Origin: Crotophaga sulcirostris
Taxonomy: Eukaryota; Chordata; Aves; Cuculiformes; Crotophagidae
NCBI GenBank assembly: GCA_013397455.1
Contig: VYZB01000530.1
Span: 146,856-210,855 of the forward strand
Direction of reading: 5' to 3'
Length of the DNA stretch: 64,000 bases
Below are positions 38,391-50,808 of this stretch, piece by piece. Within the stretch, counting starts at the first letter, position 1, and each line of letters begins with the position of its first letter. The position numbers and the translations under genes are program-made. Below the pieces are notes generated by a model, which saw only the letters and a program-made list of their open reading frames with translations, searched no databases and was not told the origin of the DNA.

Positions 38391-38523
38391 ATGGAGCTGT
38401 TTAGAAGACAGGTAGATGAGTTTCTGGGGGACATGGTTTAGCAGAGGACCGGTACAGTTGGACTCAATGATCTGAAAGGTCTTTTCCAACTGGACGATTC
38501 TATGATGCTACGATTCTATAAAG
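38391..38523 (+). mobile_element. CR1 LINE 3' end
   Basis: A short 3'-terminal CR1: 'gagctgtttagaagacaggt', 'gagtttctgggggacatggt', 'ggactcaatgatctgaaagg' and 'cttttccaactgga', ending in ATTCTATG-type units around gattctatgatgctacgattctat (two units separated by ten bases). Same subfamily as the minus-strand copy at 63776-64000, shared words being 'agtttctgggggacatggtt' and 'cagaggac.ggtac.gttgg'. Non-coding. Confidence 0.88.
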
Positions 38524-39539
38524 CCATGAATTTGTTGTTCATATAATGGAAATCTTAAGAATCTAACCATTATTATTCCAGTTTTACTTGTTAAGGAAAG
38601 AATAATAATGAAGTTAAAACTGTTTTACACACACTTCTTAGTTTTTACCTCTATTCCTGGTGTTACCCTCACCCTTCCCCTGCTCTTCTGGGTCCTAATA
38701 TTGGTGATTTTAATCTACCAGGGGTGGGGGGTTGTGTTGTTATAGAAATGTAGTAACTTCTGGGCTCCTTTGCCAGGAGTAATGTGGTGTTGATGTAATG
38801 TGATGATGTCTTCATCCTTCTCCAGTACCCACTCTGAGCCATTTTTTATATGCTTGATTAAATGCTTTTACATCTTTCTCTTTATTCATTAGTTTGCAGG
38901 TCCACATAACATTCAAACTTACTACATACGGGGACTCTTATGTATGTTTGATATCATTTCTTTGTTCTCCTTGTTATTCCTAATACTAGTGTTGTCCAGC
39001 TCCAGGATTACATCTTTATAACTGATCATTAGTCCATTGCTTACAACTGTAAGATCCATAGTGCCAAGGCTGTGCTCCATCTCTTACCTTCTGAGTCCCA
39101 CACTTCCTCAAGTCACTTCCCTTATCTCTGGTTCTCAGCTGACTGCTCTCCTACCACATCTCTATATTACATAGAATAATTGCTTGTATGGTTGTTGATA
39201 TAAAATTATGGTTGCATCGTGCAAAGATAAATAAAAATGTTAGAGGAAAATATATCATGCCAGATCCAACAACCTGAGAGAGGCTGCTGCAACTTCATAC
39301 TCGCAGGTCTAATAAGTAACAAGGCTGAAAATGTATTCCCACTAGGCACATGCACACTGAGCACAGGTACACACACACCACATATGTATGCCTCTGGCCA
39401 CACAAGTAATGGGCAGACACACAGAGCACTCGTATAAACACAGACAGCAGCAGTGGCCTCATCCTGCTCCCCTCTCTGGTTGAGCTGGATGGAGACATTA
39501 GTGGGAATAAATATCATATGGATAGATAGATAGACAGAC

Positions 39540-39579
<40 letters not shown>

Positions 39580-41976
39580 GGATACATAGATAGATAGATA
39601 GATGTTTATATATCTATATACACATACACACACAGAATGAATCGCTCCAGCAGCTGACCTCATACACCCAATCTATGAAGCAATTTAACCCTAGTCATTG
39701 AATGATTTAAACTCAAGTGGGAAAAGGGCACTAGGTCTCAAAAATACTGAATTCTTGCAATGTTTGTGAACTTTAGTATTGGGAGACACCTGATAAATGC
39801 TACAAATGTTTTGAAGATTGAAGCATGAATGCCTTATTGGACATTGTGAAAGTCACATAGAACATGACAATGTGGCACATGCTTACAAATTTCCCTGGTG
39901 AGCAAGAAAAAAATCAATCAGAATCTTCCCTTTAGAAGTTAAGGTCAGTCAGCCATATGGCACAAATGAGTAACAAATTGCACTTATTCTTTTGAGGCGA
40001 TCATGGAACTACTACTTCAGGCAGAACTAAGTCTGTGTACTTGTCCATTTTGAATTTCATTAAAAAAACTTCTTTGAGTAGAGATTGAGTCCCCTACGAA
40101 TTGTTCTTCTGATACGATTTTCTAGCATTCCAGATAGAGAACAGTGTTTATTCTGCCTTGCCTCAGCAATTGATTTATTCCATACGATAGTTTCTGTAAA
40201 AGTAATGAATCCTGTGTCTGCCACAGTCTGGCTGCAACTGATGGTCCACTTACTTATCATGTTGGAGGACCTCAACAGCATCACCTGTGTTTTGAAAGAC
40301 CTACAACATTGTGAAACATGACTTTAAGGATGCGTGTGCTTTAGTCCTAAGAAAAAAGTGTGGCTTCTGTGGGTCATCAAGATTTGAGATGTACCAGTAT
40401 CTTGTATCCCACCCTGTCTTTTGAGGGTCCATAGTTTAATTCTATAGTTTAATGCATAGCTTAATATGGTACAGTCATAACCACTTTCTTTTACTCATAC
40501 TTGGCTCCTCATTTCCAGACAGAAACAAGTATCTGGTCACAGTGGAAATTTTGTTACTGATTTCACAAGTGTCAATAATTCTACAGGGCAGGGTGAGTAG
40601 AAATAGCTTAAGCTAGATTTCTGATTTATTAAAGGAATTAAGAAGCAATGAATTTGTTATGAAGGAGGAAAATGTACTCCATTTTTTGTTCCATATGTGG
40701 AAAAATATATTTCATTCTCCATTATGGTAAAAAGGTGGGGAGAAGACAGAGATTTTTTTTTTCTTTTTTCTTTGTAGCTTCTGGGAAACGTCAATCATTC
40801 ATTGTCCCTTGGAATATAAAATTATAACTCAGTATAAGGGATTTGAACAGGAAAATCTAAAAATCACTTACACTTTACCTTAACTGAAAAGTCCTAGTAT
40901 TCATTTATGGTGATATTATGAACCACAGTGAGTTTCTCAAATTTCATTAATCACTACAGGTGGCTACAAACCCATTAAATCCTTTAAGCACCTGTTTGCT
41001 TATCAAATGCTTACATGATAAGCTACACTCTGGTTCACATAAGTAGTTAGTTTTAGAACATATAATTAGCTTACAATGACTGTACTTGTGCTAATTACCA
41101 GTACTCTGAAAGAAAGAAGTGGATCCTGTTGAGTAATGGGGGTGGCTGGAACTTAGAAACAGAGCTTCTAGACTGAACAACAGGACTGGATGACTCAGTG
41201 TGAAATGTTTGTCTTATTTCTGGTAAGCCTGGTTCATTTCCAGAGTGAGCATGTAAGTGAAAGAGCTTGATTTTCTCTGCCATCAATCACAAGAGAACAC
41301 CACACACATAATTTATCAGAATTTGCCTTTTTTCGAAGAGAGTTTCAGGTTGGAATTAGCATAAAGACCAAAATATTTTTCACTCAAATGGGTTGTGTTA
41401 TATTTGGGAATGTGTTGTTGGAAAGGAATTGCAATCTCTTGTCATACACTGCCTTATCAATAGGAAGATCTCTGCTATAGCACACAGTAGAGTGCTCACT
41501 TTGCCAGAAGTATTTAGTGGCAAAATAATTTATTCTGAAAGAAACAAAAACCCTGTTGGGATGACAGGGTTTCATTCCATCCTGCAGAATGGCTGAGTTA
41601 ATTAAACAAACAAACAAATAAATATATCATCAAATAAGTTTACACAATACACCATGACAGGGTTATTTCACTAAGAGATTTCTGTGCCATGTATGCTATC
41701 TTTATAATAAAGGCACAGAAAAATTGTTAACATATGTAGATCAATATTATTTTGCTAGAACTATGCATATTTTTGTCATCTTTAGTGCAGTCTGCAATTT
41801 TGCCACAAGCTACCCGAAATCCAGACCTAGTCTGAAGGACTGTATTCTGATGGCATACTACCAAAAGAATGCCATGTAAGCAAGCAGACGTCATCTTGGC
41901 AATACTGAATACTGGTAAATCATTTCCCAAATGTTTGTCGGTCTATTGTCACTGGACATACTTGTATATAATCCTA
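38524..41976. other. Unassigned non-coding DNA
   Basis: No recognised gene or repeat family apart from the GATA array at 39521-39603 and short CA-rich runs on either side of it. Confidence 0.55.
39521..39603. repeat. (GATA)n microsatellite
   Basis: About 20 tetramer units of GATA with interruptions GACA, GGATACATA. It is followed by a TATATCTATATACACATACACACACA stretch described here as mixed TA and CA repeats (to about 39635). Probably polymorphic in length. Confidence 0.97.
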
Positions 41977-42185
41977 TGTCCTGGTTCCAGCTGGAAAAGG
42001 GTTAATTTCCTGGTTTTGGCAGGGAAAGAAATAATTTTCACTGGAAACTGGGAAGGGACACAACCAGGGCAGCTGACTCAAACTGGCCAAAGGGATATTC
42101 AATACCATGGAGTTGTGCGCAGTACATATATAAGGGGATGTTCTGGTCTGAGCTGAAATAGAATCAGCTTTCCAACTTTTCAGCT
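41977..42185 (+). mobile_element. ERV LTR fragment (U3 to TATA)
   Basis: Begins TGTCCTGGTT. It carries the block 'gggaagggacacaaccaggg', 'agctgactcaaactggccaa', 'agggatattcaataccatgg', also recognisable in the minus-strand LTR at 35819-36354. A TATATAA box follows at about 42127-42133. No R or U5 follows. Sequence soon changes to the second LTR module. It is either a truncated separate LTR or part of a duplicated U3. Confidence 0.65.
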
Positions 42186-42239
42186 AAAACTCATATAAGT
42201 AACTTGATTTTATGAAAGTTAACTGCATGTTTTTCAGAC

Positions 42240-42895
42240 ACTGTTTCTCTCTAGAAGTGTTAGCATGGGACATTGGTATGCAGAAAGGCCATTGCTTATA
42301 TTTATTTCTATAGCAACCATGGCCATCTTCATGCTAGTATATGCCATAAGTGAAAGGGGCGAATGAGAGTCACACCTGCAGGGAGGAGTAGACAGGACAG
42401 GTGACCCCAAACTAGGCCAGCAGAGTATTCCATTCTATATATGTCATACTTGGTGTAAAACTCAAGGATCACAAGGCTCAAACTCTCTTCTTCAATGACT
42501 GATGTCCTATAAAGACCTTATCTGTCTTTTTGCCCTTTATCCTGGATCGATGAGTTCCTGAGTCCAGTTCCTGGGTCCAACTCCCTCCTTCTGCTGAGTC
42601 CAGCCTGGGAACTTTTGTCCATGCCTGCACTGCAGCATCAGTGGTGTTGTAGTCATCGGGTGGAAGAGACAATTTCGTATGTTTGTGTATATTTTATTAT
42701 TTTATTATTAACAGTATTTTCCTTATTATTGTTGTTGTTTCATTACAGCGCTTTTAGTCTTAGTTTCCAACACAGAAATCTTTCTCTATCATTTCCCTTT
42801 CCTCTTTTCCTGGGTAGGAAGGGGAGGAGGGAATTGGGGGCCTGACTGCTCGCATTTAGCTGCCAATCAAGCTGGACTGAGGCTAAACTTTGACA
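42240..42895 (+). mobile_element. ERV 5' LTR of the following provirus remnant
   Basis: The U3 has a diverged form of the same block ('agacaggacaggtgacccca', 'actaggcc', 'agtattccattc') and a TATATA at about 42436-42443. A C/T-rich and then T-rich R/U5 follows (42480-42840). The end reads gaggctaaactttgaca (42879-42895), matching the form in which the LTR at 35819 ends. The start is soft (about 42230-42250). Gag-like sequence follows in the same orientation, so this is the 5' LTR. No 3' LTR was found in the window. Confidence 0.65.
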
Positions 42896-44935
42896 GGGGT
42901 CAGGTAGCTGGAGGCAGGAGTTGGCCTTGTGGTTTGGCATGACTCAGTGCAGCTTGGCATGCGTGGCTTGGCACAACTGGGTTCAGTTTGCAGTTTCGGG
43001 TCTCAACTTGCAGTTTCACACAGCACGGATGCTCTGCTCTGTTTGCAGTGCTTCACATCGCCGGGTTTGCTACAGAGAAGCAGTCAGCCTTTGGTCTCCC
43101 AGACAACTATAAGATCCTGATGGAGTGATAGAATACTCGAAATGAAAATGCTGTGGCTATGCCCAAGAGGCACAACTTACCACATTGTGCTGGGCTACTC
43201 CAATCCCAGTGACAGACACTGTAGCTACACCACCCCCAACAACAGTCACTGCAGCTGAACAAGGGAATCCACCCATGTTGGTATCCGTTGGTCCTAAGAA
43301 GAAATATATTAAAAAATATCTGTTCACTTAGTTAGAGATGATAATAACCCAGGGTCATCAGAAGAATGGGAGGAAGAAATAGAACTGGAGATAATCAGCC
43401 AATCTCTATCACTGAGTGAGCTGGGACATATGCAAAAAAAGATTTCAGCTGCCATTCCGACAATTACATTTTTGCCTGGCTACTCTGATGCCGGGATAAA
43501 GGGACAAGTAGCTTGGAATTATAGGATAGGGAAGACAAGGAGAGAAGGGAATGTTGCTAAGGTGACTGGAAGAGACACAAACTTTCAGCCTCTAGAGGTA
43601 ATTTCTGTCAAGCATGAGGGAAAGATATTCCTTCAAAGTAGATGTTATGTGCCACCCAGGCAAGTGGATCATCATGGAGAGATGTATCTGTTATCTGAGG
43701 GAATTAGCCATGCTGGAGGTGATTTATAATGACCCAAATAATGAGCAGTTACCCATATATCCGGATGAAGACCAATGCACACAACCAATGCGGCAGAACT
43801 TTCTATGGAATGCAACATTGTCATATTCCATCTCACCAACAATAATGTCCTGGAAAGAAGGTGGGGGATAAATGGTGTATGAATTGACCGACTCCAGCAA
43901 TACAAATGAAGTCTCTCTTCCTCCTTACAGGCCTATGATTCAGTTGTGGAAAGACTGTTCAAAGAATCCAGAAACTCGTTATAAAACCTCTCCTGGGAGG
44001 TCTAGCAATGCAAAGAGGAGCGGATGGAGAAACTGTCTCCACCGGCTAGCAAAAATGAAATGCAAACTTTCCTGGGCATTGTGGGTTTTTGGAGGATGCA
44101 TATTGCAAATAGCAGTCTAGTTGTAAGCCCTCTATCAAGTGACCTAGTAGAAGAACAATTTCAAATGGACCCTAAGCCTTTAAACAGATTAGACAGGAGA
44201 ATGTTCATGCAGTAGTCCTTGGGCCAGCCTGGGCAGGACAAGATGTGAAAAATGTGCTTTAGACTGCAGCTGAGGACAATGACCCTACCAGGGTCTCTGG
44301 CAGAAAGCACCAGGGGAAACTCAAGACAAACCCTTGGCTTGTGGAGTTGGGGATATAGAAGAACCAAGGCACTCTGTAATCCAGTTGAAAAAAGATATTG
44401 GCAGCATATGAAGGGGTTCGAGTAGCTTCAGAAGTGGTTGCTACTGAAGCACATCTCTACTTTACACCTTGACTGCCAGTGCTGGGCTGGATATTCAAAG
44501 GGTGGGTCTACTTTATACATCAGACAACTGATGCTGTGTCAAGTAAGTAGATTGCACTGATGACCCAGCAGGCTTGGACAGGAAAACCCAGTTGCCCAGA
44601 AATTTTGGAAGTGATCATGCATTGGCCAGAAGGCAAAGATTTTGGAATGTCATCACAGGGGGAGGCAACACATGCTGGAAAGACCCCACCATACAACATT
44701 CTACCAGCAAAATGAGAAGCAATGTGCCCAGTTCACTGCTGGATCTTGTCGTATTGCAGGAAAACATCAAAGTTGGAAAGCTGCTGAGTGGAGTCCTACA
44801 TGACGAGTCGCAGAAGCTGCTGAAGGCATATCAAATGAGTCTGTAAAGATGAAAACCATCCTGCTGGCTTTAGATATTGCTGAATAAGAAAAATGGCTGG
44901 TACTTTATGCGGTCTGACACATATAGAGAGAGACT
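42896..44935 (+). pseudogene. Decayed ERV internal region: gag joined to RT/RNase H
   Basis: After a leader, a Thr/Pro/Val-rich stretch (about 43190-43270) leads into gag-like sequence. At 43614-43871 a frame contains 'HPGKWIIMERCICYLRELA' and 'EVIYNDPNNEQLP'. Soon after (44024-44215) another frame contains 'SKNEMQTFLGIVGFWRMHI', typical of the end of retroviral RT (thumb/connection). Sequence to about 44935 looks like connection and the start of RNase H. Protease and most RT, including the catalytic palm, are absent, so about 1 kb or more was deleted between gag and RT. Stops and frame changes are frequent. Nothing is functional. ERVL-type affiliation is an inference. Confidence 0.7.
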
Positions 44936-44938
44936 GCT

Positions 44939-45361
44939 CCTGTAACACTTTTTATTTAACTAATTTAAAAAATCAGTTATGATCACCTTGAAATAATTTC
45001 CTTCTGAGTTGACACACAGCAACATACAACATTGACAGTGTTCAAAGCAACTCTGCAGATGATTTTCTGAAAGGTTGTTGAGAATCTCATTGTTTTTCCT
45101 TTCACATCTTCTACTGACAAAAATGGGTTCCTTTGAGCACTGACTTGATTTTTGGGATGTCTTCACTGTAAGCCTCAGTCAATAACTGAAAAGTTTCCAT
45201 CGTGGACGTCTTCAGTTTCACAAGAAATTTGATGTTAACTCACTGTTCACTCTGGCACACCAACATTTTCTGACCAAGAGTAAGAAAACCTCTGTATTTT
45301 AAAATGTGTCCACTCGTATGGAGTCAAACGATCAAGTTGAGCCTTGTCTTACTGTGACAGG
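44939..45361 (-). mobile_element. Internally deleted mariner (Tc1/mariner) element
   Basis: On the minus strand, 45236-45160 encodes the start of a mariner transposase helix-turn-helix: 'NIKFLVKL', then 'METFQLLTEAYSED'. It passes directly into the C-terminal end of the same protein: 'LKGTHF' (45137-45120), 'SVEDVK', 'NNEILNNLSENHLQSCFEHC' and 'CVNSEGNYF' (about 45014-44990), with frame shifts between them. The middle of the gene, including the DD(D/E) catalytic core, is missing. Candidate inverted ends are cctgtaacact (44939-44949) and actgtgacagg (45351-45361), 9 of 11 matching. No clean TA duplication is seen, so the ends are tentative. Confidence 0.7.
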
Positions 45362-45404
45362 TTAGAATATGTTCTGTAATTATCTTTTTGTCTCTCCCCT
45401 CCCA

Positions 45405-45790
45405 CTCTTGGTTCCTGAGCTATAGGGTTAGTCTTTTTTTTTTTTGTGTTGGACCTCAGATATACATATACAAATATCACTGCCTCAGTCCATGGGCCAT
45501 CCCTCAAAATGTCCTTTGAGTTCATTTAGTCCATGGCTTTGGGCTCCGTTTGTCATAACAGTCTTTCAGGGCAGGAGAGATGGTATATGGTCTTAGACTG
45601 TTGCATACTGCATCTGGAGCTCACATCTGGAGCTCACATCTGGTGTTGTCTGGTGAGGCCCATGCCCATGGTCTGTGGGTTGAAGATGTCTATCTCAAGG
45701 AAGTTATTGAATGCCAGCTGCTGAAGCCTGTTCTGGTTCTACCACTGCTGTACTTTGCTTAGCTTCATCTAAATTTGTTCTTCATTAATC
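45405..45790 (-). mobile_element. ERV leader fragment, second copy
   Basis: Homologous to 35330-35640: 'ggccatccctcaaaatgtcc', 'ttcatttagtccatgg' and the following block in the same order. Because the copy at 35.3-35.8 kb is attached to its LTR and primer site on the minus strand, this one is also minus strand. No LTR is attached. Contains a 13-bp tandem duplication at 45611-45636. Confidence 0.6.
45611..45636. repeat. 13-bp tandem duplication
   Basis: The unit catctggagctca is present twice in succession, followed by a partial third copy (catctgg). It lies inside the ERV leader fragment. Confidence 0.85.
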
Positions 45791-48700
45791 TAGGTGATCC
45801 TCACTGTGATAACTTTGATAAGACACATAGTAATTGCAGAAGTGATGACCTACAGTATTATGTAGAAATTAACATCATATAGTTCAAATTATTGGCTATT
45901 GTCAAAAATCAAATCCCCTGCAGGTACACACTGACTTCCTCATCCTTTTCCATCACTTTCCAAGTGCATCCCGGTCCCTGAGCAAAAACAATCTCACAGA
46001 TGGCTTTTCTGGACACTGACTGCTCCCATTCCATTTGGAATACAACCTGGACTGATTGTCCGGATGACATTTGTTTCAGAGGACATGCTATACAGGATCA
46101 CCAATGAAAGTGAACTATAAAAATCTGGAATGTCATCTACAGGTTTATGTGTCGAAACACATTTCTTTTCAATCTGCTACCACCCGACTTTACCAAAAGG
46201 TGTTACGAGTTTCCCAAAGTCCTACAAGTAGTTGACTCAAATATGTGCTGTTGAGGAGAATGTATGAAAGGATAGATTGAGATAGCTGATGATTTAAAAC
46301 CACTTTTAAACAAGTCTTACAAAGGAATAAATTGTACAGGAATACAAAAAATATTGACACTTTGAATATAAGAATTACCTATTTCAAACCTGTAGAGCCA
46401 GGTCCTGCTTCTATCCCAGCTGAAGCCAGGACTAGTTTCTTTCTTAACAGAGTTTTAAAGTTCAGAGGGTAGAAAAAATATAATTTATAAAGTCAAATGG
46501 AAGGTGGGTGGAAGCTCATTCCTTTATATACCCTCCAGTCTCCTCTAGGTATTCAACATTAAAAAGCACATTACTTTATATCCTTCACTGTCTTACTCTA
46601 AGACAGAATCAAATTTAAGGATTTGATTTGCAACTTACACATTGACCCCAGTAAATCAAAGACTATGCCTTAGAGGTAAAACTTGTTCCTAAAAATCCAT
46701 GGCAAAAATTGTTTTTTAATTATATGTGTACCACAGTCTGACTTTGAAAAGTACTTGCAAGTGAAAGGAAAACTGTCTTCTCAACTCCTTATATTGGTGT
46801 CAGTTTAACTAATGTGCCAGTTAATTAACTAATTGATGTGATTTACAAGCCTTCTCCTGAAATAAAACAGATTAAATATACCACTTAATTGCTAAGTATG
46901 GATTGACAGTTTATTGGTGGGCCTGGCCCAAAGTTTCCACAAAATATCTTGAAGTACATTTCTACTGGAAAAATATCAGCAGGTACAGAAAAGGAACAAA
47001 GGGTAATTCTTGTAAAAAGTTAATGTGTTTGTCCTTAATAAAACTTAATATAAGAATGACGATTACTGCCAAGTGCGATTAAATTCATCTAAATTTTAGT
47101 AAGCTTTTGTTAAGCAGGGAGCACTGACCTTTCAAAACCTTATAACTTGGTTGGAGAATTTTATACGGAAAAAAAGTATATTAACTAGCACAAATGAGAC
47201 ATCAGAATTATCAGCCATATCCTATGAAACAGATAATAATTCTTCTTTACCTTAAACTACTTCAAACTGCAGTATTTTTACTTTATTATGGAAGATATTG
47301 AGTGCTTCCTCCTCATCCTGACTCCAAAATGCATTATTACATTTGAAAAATGAGTTTATTCCTCAGTTGGTAGTAGTCTACCAAAATTCAGTGAATGCCT
47401 CCAAATTTGTCAGCTATGTGTTTTTTATTTATTTATATCTGAGTAAACATTGTAGCTGACTTTTAAATGAGACTTTCTTGAGTTAGACTTGAGCTGTCTC
47501 TGGCAGAGCACAATTTTGATATCCCAAATTGTTGAGCAACCCACCGTGGGCAAGTGGATCCTGCTGTGTCAGTCCGTTAGAAAGAAGTTATCCACACAAA
47601 AAATTGCATTCAATGCCATGAGATATAGGAAGGAATTTGAGAAAAGTAAGTCAAAGTATTTGCCTTTCTGGTGAACCTATGAGGTCTCTCCAGAAGCACA
47701 TGTCCTGTAGTTCCTCTGCTCTGCCTATTAGAAGTCTGGTTGAGAGTTGCTGGTTTTTATAGGTCTCTAAGCTCACCTTCATCATCTTTAGGACTCTTTG
47801 ATTCTTCCATTGCTTACTCTAGCATTTTGTTTTCTATATATATCTTCCTTTAGTTCATTCATATTACTTTCCTGCTGTTTTCAAGTAACATTGCAATTAT
47901 GTTATTGAAGTCTCGCTTTCCACCAGCCTCAAGATGAGACACACAGACCTATTTACATTCTCCTGGCTGATTTTGCAGCCGTCTATGCTGGACAGTCTAA
48001 TATTTGTATTGACTTCTTAAATTCCAGAGGGTATGATAAAATCTGCATGAAGATCCTATCGCTGTAATAATAAAGCCAATACAATAATCACAAAGCCACT
48101 ATCGTGCAGTATACACCTTTTTTGAGTGATAGACTTTTTGAACTGGTTGTACTCTTCATATTACAAACTTTCTTAAAAAACAAAACCGTATTTCATACTT
48201 CCATCTCTTTTGGTAATGAATAATTAGGTGTTTTTGTTTTAAAGGGGTGCACATGAAAAACCTTGATGTAAATTCACTGCCCCCCTTGTTGTACACTGGA
48301 TGCAGAAAGCCCAGATTAATACCTTTGATAGTAGGTTTCAACCCAATATCTCGTTAATCCTTCTTATTTAAGAGTGTTGTGACTGGTGGAGTATTCACAC
48401 TGGATTCACTGAAAATGTATTGTTAAACCGTTTATAAAGAACCTACCAAATATAAATCAGAATTTAAAATGTTTGGGGGTTTGTGTTGTTTTTTTTTAAA
48501 TGCTTCTCTTCTTATGGTTTCACAATAACCTTTAAAATGGAAATCAATCCATAGGCCCTCTTTTGAATGTATAAGAAGGCAGTCTAAAATAATGTCACCA
48601 AGAGAGGTTAAATAATGACTCTTCTAACTGGCTTTTAAAAATCCCAGGTCTTTGTTATCAGATGGAGACATTTTCCCTGAAGGTTGTTAAAGACTTAAGT

Positions 48701-49574
48701 TTTACATGGCCTTTAGAGATTACTCTACAAAATTATCTAACTTTCTCCAGGAAGAATTCTCCTGTGAACCGGCACCTGATAGTCTCTTTGACCATGACAA
48801 AGAACCTTTAGTATTTCAGTTTATGTTTTAAGATCGCATTTGGCAGAATTTAGAGTTCAAAACTGACCACACATTTTAATTATGGATGACAGCACTAACA
48901 GTTCTACACAGCAACATTTTAAAGATTTTAAGGAAAATTTAAATATATAGTATAGCATTACAAGTGGTTGGGACATTGTCCCCTGTGTGACATTTCTGCA
49001 AAATACACTGGTTCACCAAAGTCCTAATGTTTCATTGAGATGTAAATGGTTCTATGCAAATTTCACTTAGAAAGTTTTTGGTTCAAGAAGACCACTTTGC
49101 TGAGAAGAGTAGGATACAGCTCAGTGTCTGGAGTACTGTCTTGAATGGTATGAGTGTAGATTTACAGCTCTTCGTTGAGACTGAAAAGCTCTGCTGTGTT
49201 GCAAATATAGCAGTGACCTGCAATTGGGATCAATGCACTACTACCTGAGCAACCAGATTACAAAACCTGATTAATGTAAATAATAGTAAAAGGATACACA
49301 GAAAACAAAACCTTGTCTCTAAATTAGATTGTGTAACTTTTATTTCTAAAAGGCTGTATATTGTAATTTTTCTGTTTGTTTAGTCTTTTGTATTTGTTAA
49401 ATCAAGAGATGTCCAAAAAACCCCACTGGATGTAAATGGTTGATGACATCTCAGATCCTCAAATATTGCAATGTTTCTACTCAAAGAATTATTACAAGTA
49501 ACTAGCATAACAACCCACAAAATTTAGCTTGCTTTGTCATACTTTTCCAATTCATAATCTCCATCCTTTACAGG
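45791..49574. other. Unassigned non-coding DNA
   Basis: AT-rich sequence without a recognised gene or repeat family. Confidence 0.55.
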
Positions 49575-49899
49575 ATGTGGGGGGAACTTAGTGAAAAAGG
49601 ATGGAGAAAGGGTTGAGTTTTTAATGCCTTTTTCACCTTAGTCTTTTATAGTAAGGCCAGTTGTTCCCCAGGGTACTCAACCCCCTGAGCTGAAAGACAG
49701 GGATGGGGAGCAGAATGAAACCCTTGTAAACCAAGAGGAAATAGTTATCAATCTGCTACTCCACTGAGACACACACGTGTGTATGGGGCCGCATGGGATT
49801 CTTCCAAGGGTACTGAGGTAGCTGGTGGAACCATAATTTCTCAGGAGTCCTGGCTAACTAGGAAGGTACCAGTTGATTGGAGGTCAGCAAATGTGATGC

Positions 49900-50340
49900 T
49901 GTATGGTAGATTTCTTTGATTTTCTTAGATGATTTATTTTGTATGTGTTAAACAATTGTCTTAACATGAAATTACGTGTGGTTGAGGCTTTGGGCTGCTT
50001 AACATCCTGTGAGTGACTGAAACTGCTGAATCACTCTGGTTGGGCAACCGAAGGAGTGAGCACCCTGAGCTGTGGTTGCACACCCAGAGAGTACACATAG
50101 CAGTCATCCTGGACTGGGGTCTGTTGAGTTGTGAGCAACCCCTGGAAACCCCCAGACCCAATTCCGGAACCTCCCAGAAGGGACATTTTCCAGCAAAGTC
50201 TTTGTGCAAGTGTGGCAGTCCTTCCTTTGTATGCTTCATATGATAATGAAGGGTGGACTCTCATCTACATATTGTGCACCCAGGAAGCCCTGGCACACAC
50301 CTGGTGGCCCTTGGACCGCCTGAAGAACCAGGTCATTACA
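49900..50340 (-). mobile_element. Solo LTR inside the CR1, with 5-bp target duplication
   Basis: A 441-bp block interrupts CR1 sequence exactly. The host reads ...aatgtgatgc before it and gatgcccacctac after it, so gatgc (49895-49899 and 50341-50345) is the duplicated target. The block begins TGTATGG and ends CATTACA, the TG...CA form. Orientation is inferred from the minus-strand AATAAA at about 49929-49935, which would leave a short U5. On the minus strand it starts TGTAATGACC. There is no internal region, so this is a solo LTR. The long overlapping frames across it on both strands are not genes. I cannot assign a family. Confidence 0.85.
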
Positions 50341-50808
50341 GATGCCCACCTACAAAAAGGGCCAGAAGGAGGATCCAGGAAACTAGAGGCCTGTCAGTGT
50401 GACCTTGGTGCAAGGGAAGATCATGGAGCAGATCACGCCATCACATGAAACTTATAGGATAACCAGATGATCAGACTCAGTCAACATGGGTTTAGGAAAG
50501 GCAGGTCCTGCTTGACTAACCTAATTTCCTTTTGTGACAGAGTAACCCACTTAGCAGATGAGGAAAAGGCTGTGGATGTTGTTTACTTGGACTTTAGTAA
50601 AGCCTTTGACACTGTTTCCCACAACATTCTTCTTGAGAAACTGGTCGCTCATGGCGTGGATGGGTGTACTTTTCACTGGGTGAAAAACTGGCTGGATGAC
50701 CAGGCCCAAAGAGTTCTAGTGAATGGAGTTAAATGCAGTTGGTGGCCAGTCACAAGTGGTGTTCCCCAGGTCACAGTATTGGGGTCAGTTGTGTTTAGTA
50801 TCTTTATC

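Noticed and set aside
49961..50448. Overlapping frames on both strands that look like a small gene
   Set aside because: They fall within the solo LTR, and one crosses its border into the CR1.
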